Assembly: GCF_017355875.1 (NCBI RefSeq) | Contig: NZ_JAFEWC010000004.1 | Coordinates: 300,059 to 364,058, forward strand | Length of the DNA: 64,000 bases | Source of the DNA: Aridibaculum aurantiacum | GTDB taxonomy: Bacteria; Bacteroidota; Bacteroidia; Chitinophagales; Chitinophagaceae | Reading direction: 5' to 3' | In this document: positions 27,235-34,193 of the stretch, piece after piece | How the letters are laid out: each line of letters opens with the position of its first letter | How positions within the stretch are numbered: the stretch's first letter is position 1 | Made by a program: the position numbers and the translations under genes | The notes under the pieces: model-generated | What the model saw: only the letters and a program-made list of their open reading frames with translations | Databases searched by the model: none | What the model was told of the DNA's origin: nothing

Positions 27235-27696
27235 ATGGCACAAGTATCACAAACATCCCATATAGGGGAGCACAAAGAAAATAAGAATGAGGTTCGTAAT
27301 GTTACCATCATTCTGTCGGTGCTAACCATCGTAGAATTGATTTTAGGCTATTGGATGTATGTAGCCGGTTTACAAGGTTTCCTTCAAATTTTTATTAAGG
27401 GCGTTATCATCATCTTGATGTTGGCTAAAGCCTTCTATATCGTTACATATTTTATGCACCTTGGCCACGAGATCAAGAATTTGATCATGACCATAGTTGT
27501 TCCTCTTGCACTGTTCATTTGGTTTATTATAGCTTTCTTGTACGATGGCAATAGCTATAAAAACCTGCGCAACCAGTACGACAGGCACCACTACGAGGAG
27601 AGCAACAAGACTTATAACACTCCGCAAAATGATGAAAAAGCGCATGGCCAGAGTGATAAGGCTGTTGAGAAAGGTAAAAAGCCACAAGAACACTAG
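27235..27696 (+). CDS. cytochrome c oxidase subunit IV family protein
   Basis: The 153-residue protein has three membrane helices (about residues 22-44, 52-72, 82-102) preceded by a short polar N-terminus. It matches prokaryotic cytochrome c oxidase subunit IV (COX4_pro), including FIKGVIIILMLAKAFYIVTYFMHLGHE. The last 50 residues are charged and probably cytoplasmic or disordered. A good terminator follows (27735-27765), so this gene may end the main act-cox transcript. Confidence 0.88.
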   Translation: MAQVSQTSHIGEHKENKNEVRNVTIILSVLTIVELILGYWMYVAGLQGFLQIFIKGVIIILMLAKAFYIVTYFMHLGHEIKNLIMTIVVPLALFIWFIIAFLYDGNSYKNLRNQYDRHHYEESNKTYNTPQNDEKAHGQSDKAVEKGKKPQEH

Positions 27697-27734
27697 ATTG
27701 AATTACCGGATCATTTCGCATTATAATTTTATTG

Positions 27735-27765
27735 AACCATCGTCAATAGGCGATGGTTTTGTTTT
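27735..27765 (+). terminator. intrinsic terminator after the subunit IV gene
   Basis: AACCATCG (27735-27742) and CGATGGTT (27751-27758) form an 8-bp stem with an 8-base loop, followed by a T-rich run. The SCO gene starts 12 bases later, so some read-through is likely. Confidence 0.8.
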
Positions 27766-27777
27766 AAATGTTTTTTG

Positions 27778-28500
27778 ATGAATAAGAAAGCAGCCCTGGC
27801 GCTGGCAATAGCAATCCTTATCCCGCTTACTTGCTACCTGGTGATAAAGTTTGCCAGCGATGAAAGCATTGCGATGCCGCCCCGTTACTTCGCAGATTCT
27901 GTGATAACAAAAACGGTAGATGGCAAAACAACCACTGATACTGTATGGCACAAAGTGGGGGATATAACACTGGTAAACCAATTAGGTGATACAGTTAGCC
28001 TGTACGACATAAAAGGCAAAATGATCGTAGCTGATTTTTTCTTTACACGCTGCCCATCCATTTGCCCTACTATGACAAGGCATATGGCTAAAATGCAGCA
28101 ATCCTTCTCGCACATGCGCGAGGGGCGAAGAGTTATTGACTCTACGGTTGTCAATTTTCTTTCGTTTAGTGTAGATCCTGAAAGAGACTCGGTACCGCAA
28201 TTAAAACAATATGCAGACCGCTTTGGCGTAAACCATGACAACTGGTGGATGCTTACCGGCCCTAAGAAAGAAATCTATGATTTTGCGCTTAATGAACTAA
28301 AGCTTGGATTGCAGGATGGTGAAGGTGTGGACAGTTCCTTTATCCATTCTTCTAAGTTTGTTCTTATAGATCGTGATTACGTGGTGCGTGGATATTATAA
28401 TGGTCTTGACACCACCTCCCTCAAGAAACTTTCTGCAGATATTGGTTTGCTCATGCTGGAAAAAGACAAGAAAAAGAAGCGTAACCTCTTCCGTAAATAA
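27778..28500 (+). CDS. sco: SCO family copper chaperone for cytochrome c oxidase
   Basis: It delivers copper to CuA of subunit II. I start it at the ATG at 27778; the TTG at 27775 adds only one residue. Residues 1-25 are a membrane anchor (ALALAIAILIPLTCYLVIKFA). The thioredoxin-like domain carries the copper-binding CPSIC (Cys92, Cys96) in FFTRCPSICPTMTRHM, and the distal His in SFIHSSKFVLID. The C-terminus is Lys/Arg-rich. It follows the terminator after the subunit IV gene by 12 bases and precedes the DUF420 gene, so the two form the end of the respiratory cluster. Confidence 0.95.
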   Translation: MNKKAALALAIAILIPLTCYLVIKFASDESIAMPPRYFADSVITKTVDGKTTTDTVWHKVGDITLVNQLGDTVSLYDIKGKMIVADFFFTRCPSICPTMTRHMAKMQQSFSHMREGRRVIDSTVVNFLSFSVDPERDSVPQLKQYADRFGVNHDNWWMLTGPKKEIYDFALNELKLGLQDGEGVDSSFIHSSKFVLIDRDYVVRGYYNGLDTTSLKKLSADIGLLMLEKDKKKKRNLFRK

Positions 28501-28543
28501 ACCTTTGTACGAATAAATCGTTTTGTTTAAAACCCCGATCTAA

Positions 28544-29128
28544 ATGTTAGAAGCAAGGATTCAGAAGAATGATAAGAAGGCCTATTGGCTAATATGTATT
28601 TTCTCAGTTGTAGTTTTTACCGTTATTACTTTTTTAGGAAGAATAGAACTTGATGTAGAGCCAGGTTTCGACATCCACATATTTGCCAAGATCAATGCGT
28701 TGACCAATACTGCTGTTGCCGTGCTACTGGTATGGGCATTGGTTGCGGTAAAAAACAAGAACTACGCTCTGCATCGCAACGTTATGTATGGTGCAATGCT
28801 ACTTTCCATTGTGTTCCTGGTGTCGTATATAGCTCACCACCTGCTTGCGGGTGAAGCACGATTTGGCGATCTTGATCATGATGGCGTAGTAAGCGCAGAA
28901 GAAAAATTACAGGCCGGCTCCATTCGTATCGTTTACCTGGTATTATTGATCACACATATCATTCTTGCCGCTTTCATTCTTCCTATCATTCTGCTTACCG
29001 CCTACAGGGCTATGACTGGTGAGTGGCAGCGACACAGGAAGCTGGCAAAATATACATGGCCTCTATGGTTTTATGTAGCCGTTACAGGACCTATTATTTA
29101 CTTGATGATCAGTCCTTACTATAAGTAG
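28544..29128 (+). CDS. DUF420 family membrane protein with an EF-hand-like loop
   Basis: A 194-residue protein with five membrane helices (for example LICIFSVVVFTVITFLG near residue 20 and YLVLLITHIILAAFILPIILL near residue 138) that fits DUF420, a family related to oxidase assembly proteins (CtaM-like). It lies 43 bases after sco, supporting a role in oxidase assembly. The unusual feature is a loop between two helices, DLDHDGVVSAEE (near residue 108), which matches the twelve-position EF-hand consensus (D at 1, 3, 5, G at 6, hydrophobic at 8, E at 12). Calcium binding is an inference. Confidence 0.85.
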   Translation: MLEARIQKNDKKAYWLICIFSVVVFTVITFLGRIELDVEPGFDIHIFAKINALTNTAVAVLLVWALVAVKNKNYALHRNVMYGAMLLSIVFLVSYIAHHLLAGEARFGDLDHDGVVSAEEKLQAGSIRIVYLVLLITHIILAAFILPIILLTAYRAMTGEWQRHRKLAKYTWPLWFYVAVTGPIIYLMISPYYK

Positions 29129-29230
29129 AACCGGGATTAAGAACCACGTTTACAAGCCATATTGAAAGAAGCAGGATATAAAACATCTTCCTTTTCCACC
29201 CGGTCATTCCAGATCCAGGACATCGTGGTT

Positions 29231-29605
29231 CTACAACTCTTCAACGGGTAGCCATAGGTGGATTTTAAAATCAACTATGGTATCATTCTCTACCTGAAGA
29301 CCTTCCTGCTGCAGCAGTTCCTGCATTAAGGTTGGTGTAGAAAAATGTGCTTTTCCGGACAATATGCCATTGCGGTTTACAACTCTTTGCGCTGGTACAG
29401 GCGGTTGAACATAGTGTGCCTGGTTCATAGCCCAGCCTACCATTCGTGCAGATGAGCGGGCGCCTAAATATTCTGCAATTGCTCCGTACGTGGTTACACG
29501 GCCAGCAGGTATTTGCCGCACCACATCCCAAACATTCTCAAAAAAAGTATAATGACGGGAAGCATCACCTATGGGAAGTTTACCTGCATCATTCTTTTTT
29601 TTCAT
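29231..29605 (-). CDS. alkyltransferase-like protein (MGMT family lacking the catalytic Cys)
   Basis: This 124-residue protein has the DNA-binding fold of O6-alkylguanine-DNA alkyltransferase: FENVWDVVRQIPAGRVTTYG, AIAEYLGARSSARMVGWAMNQ (the Arg finger and helix-turn-helix), then VPAQRVVNRNG. In true MGMT the last motif is PCHRV; here the Cys is Ala72 and the His is Gln73, so it cannot accept alkyl groups. It is best seen as an ATL protein, which marks O6-alkylguanine for nucleotide excision repair (established for eukaryotic and some bacterial ATLs). It is 9 bases after the DUF5522 gene in a minus-strand operon with trmB. Confidence 0.92.
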   Translation of the reverse strand: MKKKNDAGKLPIGDASRHYTFFENVWDVVRQIPAGRVTTYGAIAEYLGARSSARMVGWAMNQAHYVQPPVPAQRVVNRNGILSGKAHFSTPTLMQELLQQEGLQVENDTIVDFKIHLWLPVEEL

Positions 29606-29614
29606 GAAGGGCGC

Positions 29615-29815
29615 TTAATGTTTTATAGGAGACTTTTCCCTGGTGGATAACAAATCAGTGCGACGTGGCTCGGGTACATTTATAAAGTTATAAGGGCAGT
29701 GCCTGCAGCCATTGCCACAGCAGCTTCCGCGTTCCAGGTGGTACTTCTCAGTAAGAACCATATAACCTGAAACATCATAATAAAAGTCTTCACCTTCCAC
29801 CAGCTTCTTCTTCAC
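29615..29815 (-). CDS. DUF5522 domain protein, small Cys-rich
   Basis: A 66-residue protein with a Cys-rich core, SCCGNGCRHCPYNF near residues 31-44, which identifies DUF5522. The Cys pattern suggests metal or iron-sulfur binding, but the function is unknown. The start is a GTG at 29815 that overlaps the end of trmB by 26 bases; the first ATG would remove 19 residues including the conserved EGEDFYYD. The gene is part of the trmB-DUF5522-ATL operon. Confidence 0.85.
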   Translation of the reverse strand: MKKKLVEGEDFYYDVSGYMVLTEKYHLERGSCCGNGCRHCPYNFINVPEPRRTDLLSTREKSPIKH

Positions 29816-30500
29816 TCAGTACTTTTTTAAGTTGTTCTTCGGCGTCAGCAGGTAAGCCTTCACCCAAAGAAAATTTCAGGTAATGGATGCGATTGCTCTG
29901 CGCTATATCCAGCTGCTCGTAATGGGTTTTTATCTTCAATTCTTCTGAAATGCCTGCCTGGGCATATACATCATCATAATCTTCTAAAAGGTTCAGCGAA
30001 AAGAGATTGATCACCTTTTTCGTGAATTCGTACAGGTTCGGGCTGTCCGTTTTTAAATGTATGACACCACCTTTAGCCAGCACCTGCTGGTAACGCAGCA
30101 GGAAGCGTGGATGAGTCAATCGTTTTTTGGCTTTACCTGGTGTAAGTTGCGGGTCGGGAAAAGTGATCCAGATCTCAGATACTTCACCTTGAGTAAAATA
30201 TTCTTCCAGCTTTTGAATTTGCGTACGTAAAAAAGCCGCGTTAGCAAGGTTTCCTTCCAACGCTTTCTTTGCGCCAACCCAAATACGGTTTCCTTTAATG
30301 TCAACTCCGATAAAGTTTTTCAGGGGATACATTTTAGAAAGACCCACTGTGTATTCTCCTTTGCCGCATGCCAGTTCCAGCACCACAGGGTTATTGTTGC
30401 CAAAATGCTCCGCCCATTTTCCCTTAATATCCTGCGGGTACTCCAGCACATTATTGAATGTTTTGATCGCTGCAAACCGCACTAATTTTTTCTGACCCAT
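29790..30500 (-). CDS. trmB: tRNA (guanine-46-N7)-methyltransferase
   Basis: It methylates G46 in the variable loop of tRNA using S-adenosylmethionine. I start it at the ATG at 30500 (MGQKKLVRFAAIKTFNNVLE), which matches the family start; the frame extends 12 residues upstream without family similarity. The SAM site is VLELACGKGEYTVGL, followed by NFIGVDIKGNRIWVGAKKAL. The conserved IWITFPDPQLTPGKAKKRLTHP and the ending HLKTDSPNLYEFTK are present. It is the first gene of a minus-strand operon with the DUF5522 and ATL genes. Confidence 0.95.
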   Translation of the reverse strand: MGQKKLVRFAAIKTFNNVLEYPQDIKGKWAEHFGNNNPVVLELACGKGEYTVGLSKMYPLKNFIGVDIKGNRIWVGAKKALEGNLANAAFLRTQIQKLEEYFTQGEVSEIWITFPDPQLTPGKAKKRLTHPRFLLRYQQVLAKGGVIHLKTDSPNLYEFTKKVINLFSLNLLEDYDDVYAQAGISEELKIKTHYEQLDIAQSNRIHYLKFSLGEGLPADAEEQLKKVLSEEEAGGR

Positions 30501-30557
30501 AAGGCGGCAAAAGTAGGAAATAGCAACTGCATGCACAGCCAGCTTATTGAGGATAAA

Positions 30558-30583
30558 AAAAGCGCCCCGTTAGAAGCGCTTTT
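30558..30583 (-). terminator. intrinsic terminator of the BON-domain gene
   Basis: Read on the minus strand, AAAAGCGC and GCGCTTTT pair around a 10-base loop and a T-run continues to 30555. It ends the BON-domain gene just before trmB. Confidence 0.8.
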
Positions 30584-30590
30584 CGTGATC

Positions 30591-31364
30591 TTACATATTC
30601 ACATTTGGATTTCCACTGCTATAATCACGGTCGTTACCGCGGTTCCTTTCTATTACTTTTAGCCTGTTCTCTACGTTTTTTACTCCCATAACCATGTCTG
30701 CCAGGTCTTCTGCACGTCGCTTTATATACCGGCTGTTGACCGTCCCGGTTAGAACTACTTCTGCATTTTCTACGGTCACTTCTATATCTGAAGCATCTAC
30801 ATATGGGTCGTCCATCAGGCGGTCGCTAACATCATCTTTTATCTTACTGTCGCTGCGTGTGTAGCCTTTCGGGCCTTTCCCCCTGAAGTTGTCTCTTACT
30901 TCATCCATCTTCCTGCGCTTTTCGGCTTCCTCATCGCCAAAGAACGCATACATTTCATCTACTGTTTTATCCCACCAGTTGCGGTTGTTGTTTTCATCAA
31001 AGCTCCTGTCGTACCTGCCATAATTGCTACCTGCATAGCCCGGATTAGGACGCATGTTTCCACTCCTTCCATAGCCGCGGTCACTATCGTCGCGGCTGTG
31101 TAAGTATTGGCCGCTGCCACGGTTAACACCCGTACTATTGCCATACACGCCGCGCTGGTAGTTATTATCATTGTCAAACTGGTTACGCTCCGGATCCATA
31201 TGGTCATATTGATTGCGCTGGTCATTTACCTGACGTTGATTGCCATTGCTCCCATAGCGTTGCCACCTGTCTTCGTATCGCCTGCTGCGCGAGTTCGTGT
31301 TTTCGTTATTGTCTTCAATGTAGTCCCTGCCATAGCGGCTATCATTAATGCGATTATGTGCCAT
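30591..31364 (-). CDS. BON-domain protein with Asn/Arg/Tyr/Gly-rich N-terminus
   Basis: A 257-residue protein with no signal peptide. Residues 1-125 are low complexity, rich in Asn, Arg, Tyr, Gly and Asp (for example NDSRYGRDYIEDNNENTN). Next comes a short conserved helix-like element, YAFFGDEEAEKRRKMDEVR near residue 143, resembling the SWFGD motif of small stress proteins with BON domains. The BON domain (about residues 165-240; KIKDDVSDRLMDDPYVDASD, then VVLTGTVNSRYIKRRAEDLA) is a likely lipid- or ligand-binding module. It is a single gene with its own terminator, transcribed away from the pectin block. Confidence 0.88.
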   Translation of the reverse strand: MAHNRINDSRYGRDYIEDNNENTNSRSRRYEDRWQRYGSNGNQRQVNDQRNQYDHMDPERNQFDNDNNYQRGVYGNSTGVNRGSGQYLHSRDDSDRGYGRSGNMRPNPGYAGSNYGRYDRSFDENNNRNWWDKTVDEMYAFFGDEEAEKRRKMDEVRDNFRGKGPKGYTRSDSKIKDDVSDRLMDDPYVDASDIEVTVENAEVVLTGTVNSRYIKRRAEDLADMVMGVKNVENRLKVIERNRGNDRDYSSGNPNVNM

Positions 31365-31536
31365 AAGCTGATTTTTAGTGTAAAGAATTACCCGGAAGGG
31401 CTGAAAAAACTATACCTTCTGCTTCAGCAGAAACAACTATTGTGATAGTGCTTCAGGAATATTGTAGAGCAATATTTAGAAAACGCTATATCATAAATGT
31501 TTCGTTTCTACTCCTTTAAAAACAGCTATTCTAGTA

Positions 31537-31553
31537 TGGGAACGTTTGCGTAG
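31537..31553 (+). promoter_or_regulatory. operator-like element B upstream of the T9SS pectate lyase
   Basis: TGGGAACGTTTGCGTAG, the best match among the three to the LacI/PurR-type half site (CGTTTGCGT). It lies about 97 bases before the ATG at 31650. A regulator binding here would reach the promoter region. Confidence 0.55.
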
Positions 31554-31649
31554 AAAGATTTTTAAGCCATCCTCCTTAGCGTTTACATTTACCAGAGCAT
31601 GGCATAGATGTTATGCTTTTGCTAAATACACTTGCTTAAAACTTGCCTG

Positions 31650-34157
31650 ATGAAATTGAAATCTACCCTGTTTTCTTTCACCATATTATTTCTCTTAACG
31701 CAATCACAGGCTCAGCAAATTTCATTTCCTGGAGCTGAGGGCGCTGGCAGATTTACCAGCGGCGGCAGAGGTACACCGACAGTTCCGACTACCATTTATG
31801 AAGTAACCACGCTTGCCGATGGAACTGATAACACCGTAGGTACTTTTCGTTGGGCGGTAAGAAATAACAGCCCGGCCGCTGCTCATCGTACTGTTATTTT
31901 TAGGGTTTCAGGAACCATTCGTCTTACTTCTCCGCTTACAATAAACAGGTCGAATACTACTATTGCTGGACAGACTGCACCTGGCGATGGTATCTGTATC
32001 GCCGATTACCCAGTAACCATTAGTGCCGACAACCTCATCATCCGGTACATAAGGTTCAGGCTAGGCGACAGGCACCAGCAAGCAAGGTCGGGTGGCGACG
32101 ATGCATTGGGTGGTACAGGAAGAAAAAATATAATCATTGACCATTGCACCTTTAGCTGGAGCAACGATGAACTCCTAAGTGTATACACGGGTGACAGTAC
32201 AACGCTCCAGTGGAATATGCTGAGTGAGCCATTGGACTCTTCGTACCACGTTGAAGGTGGTCCGGTACAGCGTCATGGTTATGGCGGTATCTGGGGTGGC
32301 AGAAGAGCTTCTTTTCACCATAATCTTTTTGCTCATTTACGAGGTCGTGCACCACGGTTTGATGGTAGCCGCAACCTGCCTAATTCTTCCAGCCCTGTGG
32401 TAGGAAGTGAGAATGCAGACTATAGGAATAATGTTATTTACAACTGGGCAGACTACAACGTGAATGGTGGTGAAGGTGGTAAATATAACATTGTAAACAA
32501 CTATTACAAGTGGGGGCCGAATACACCTACTTCCAATACAGGTGGTGTAAGCCGCAGAAACCTGGTGCTAAATCCATCACGTCAAAGTTCTCCTGCACTT
32601 CCTTACGGAAAGTTTTACCTGGAAGGAAACTTTGTAGAAAATTCTGCTGCCGTAACAGCAAGAAACTGGTTGGGTGTAGCCATGAGTGGAGGTACACAGG
32701 CAGATACCAATCAATCTAAAGTAGAAGTTCCTTTTAATATTGCTCCTGTAACCACACAGTCAGCGCAGGATGCATACATCTCAGTGCTAAATGGTGCGGG
32801 TGCTATATTGCCTAAACGTGATACACTTGACCAGCGGATTGTAAATGATGTAATTAACCGCACCGGCCGTTTGATCAATGTGCAGGGTGGCCATCCCTGG
32901 GGAACTCCTTTTTCTAGTTCAGAGTCTGCATGGCCAACGCTGGTTCAATTACCTGCCCCAACCGATACCGACAAAGACGGTATGCCTGATGCATGGGAGT
33001 TGAGAAGAGGGCTGAACCCATCTAACGCTGCAGACAGGAATGGCTACAACACCAATGGATATACCAACCTGGAGAACTACCTGAATGGCGACAGCATTGT
33101 TGCCTTTGGTACAAACAATACCTGCATTACAGGTAAAACAATTGTTACAAATGGTTCTGGTGATTGGCGCCATGCTACCGATACTACTTATTCAACGGTT
33201 AGTTCTACCGATACTTTAAATGCTATTGCTTCTATTCTTGATAATGGTAACACCGGCAACTTTACAGTCTCTTACTACACAACTAACAGCACACGTTTTT
33301 TAAATAGCAAACCTTACCTCAACAGGAACATAACAATTACACCATCTGATCCATCGGCTATTAGTACACCGCTAACCGTTCGTCTTTATATTTCGCAGCA
33401 GGAATTTGCTGAATTGCAGGCTGCCGACAATACCATCGCATCTGTAAGCGATCTGAAGGTGGTGAAGACATCGGATAACAATTGCCCAAACAGCTTAACT
33501 GGCAACTACGAGATGATAACTCCTACCGCAACCGGTGTGTTTGGAACTTATGCTAACGGATATTATATAGAATTTCAAACAGCTTCCTTCAGCACTTTCT
33601 TCATCGGTAGCCAATCGCTTGCCCTGCCGCTACATCTTGTTTCATTTGCAGGATCGTACAATGGATCGAAAGTGAACCTGCAATGGAGAACGCAGAACGA
33701 GGTAAATACTGCCACTTTTGAAATCGAAAAAAGTAAGGATGCAGTTAGCTTTTCTACCATCGGCACGGTAGCAGCTGCAGGTAATTCTAGCAGCCGTCAA
33801 TATGGATTTACAGAGCCAGAACTGCTGCAGGGAAAAGCATATTACAGGTTGAAAATGATAGATATCGATGGACGATTTACATATAGCCAGGTTATCAGCT
33901 TTAGTCAAAGTAAAAGCCAGGCATTTGTAGTAAATCCAAATCCTGCCAGCAGCAATATCATCATTAATCATCCTAAAGCAATTGCTGGCGCTTCTTTACA
34001 AGTTGTTTCACTGGAAGGAAAGCGGCTGTTGAATCATACGCTTACAGCAGGCGCTTTACAAACTTCCCTTTACATAGGTCATCTTGCTCCCGGCATTTAC
34101 CTGGTGGTATTGAACAATGGCGGAGAAAGGATGACACAAAGAATAATCAAGAATTAG
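31650..34157 (+). CDS. pectate lyase, family PL1, with T9SS sorting domain
   Basis: The ATG at 31650 starts a normal signal peptide (MKLKSTLFSFTILFLLTQSQAQ); the frame begins earlier with a TTG. PL1 beta-helix signatures are ISFPGAEGAGRFTSGGRGT, TIAGQTAPGDGICI, IDHCTFSWSNDELLS, then HHNLFAHLRGRAPRFDG. A calcium-loop segment, DTDKDGMPDAWELRRGLNP, is near residue 445. From about residue 475 come beta-rich modules, and the last 80 residues form a T9SS type A sorting domain (VNPNPASSNIIINHPK ... HLAPGIYLVVLNNGGERMTQRIIKN). The protein is 835 residues and is expected outside the cell or on its surface. It is a paralogue of the lyase at 8511. Confidence 0.94.
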   Translation: MKLKSTLFSFTILFLLTQSQAQQISFPGAEGAGRFTSGGRGTPTVPTTIYEVTTLADGTDNTVGTFRWAVRNNSPAAAHRTVIFRVSGTIRLTSPLTINRSNTTIAGQTAPGDGICIADYPVTISADNLIIRYIRFRLGDRHQQARSGGDDALGGTGRKNIIIDHCTFSWSNDELLSVYTGDSTTLQWNMLSEPLDSSYHVEGGPVQRHGYGGIWGGRRASFHHNLFAHLRGRAPRFDGSRNLPNSSSPVVGSENADYRNNVIYNWADYNVNGGEGGKYNIVNNYYKWGPNTPTSNTGGVSRRNLVLNPSRQSSPALPYGKFYLEGNFVENSAAVTARNWLGVAMSGGTQADTNQSKVEVPFNIAPVTTQSAQDAYISVLNGAGAILPKRDTLDQRIVNDVINRTGRLINVQGGHPWGTPFSSSESAWPTLVQLPAPTDTDKDGMPDAWELRRGLNPSNAADRNGYNTNGYTNLENYLNGDSIVAFGTNNTCITGKTIVTNGSGDWRHATDTTYSTVSSTDTLNAIASILDNGNTGNFTVSYYTTNSTRFLNSKPYLNRNITITPSDPSAISTPLTVRLYISQQEFAELQAADNTIASVSDLKVVKTSDNNCPNSLTGNYEMITPTATGVFGTYANGYYIEFQTASFSTFFIGSQSLALPLHLVSFAGSYNGSKVNLQWRTQNEVNTATFEIEKSKDAVSFSTIGTVAAAGNSSSRQYGFTEPELLQGKAYYRLKMIDIDGRFTYSQVISFSQSKSQAFVVNPNPASSNIIINHPKAIAGASLQVVSLEGKRLLNHTLTAGALQTSLYIGHLAPGIYLVVLNNGGERMTQRIIKN

Positions 34158-34193
34158 TTTTTATATCACCCTCTAATCATTTAAAGTTTGCTT

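Noticed and set aside
28544..29128. CtaA heme A synthase
   Set aside because: Considered for the DUF420 protein because of its place after sco, but it has only five helices and lacks the CtaA heme-binding His pattern.
29129..29231. Distant inverted words GAACCACG/CGTGGTTC and ACCGGG/CCCGGT between the DUF420 and ATL genes
   Set aside because: The arms are short, about 50-75 bases apart and interleaved, not nested, so they do not make a convincing terminator or RNA structure.
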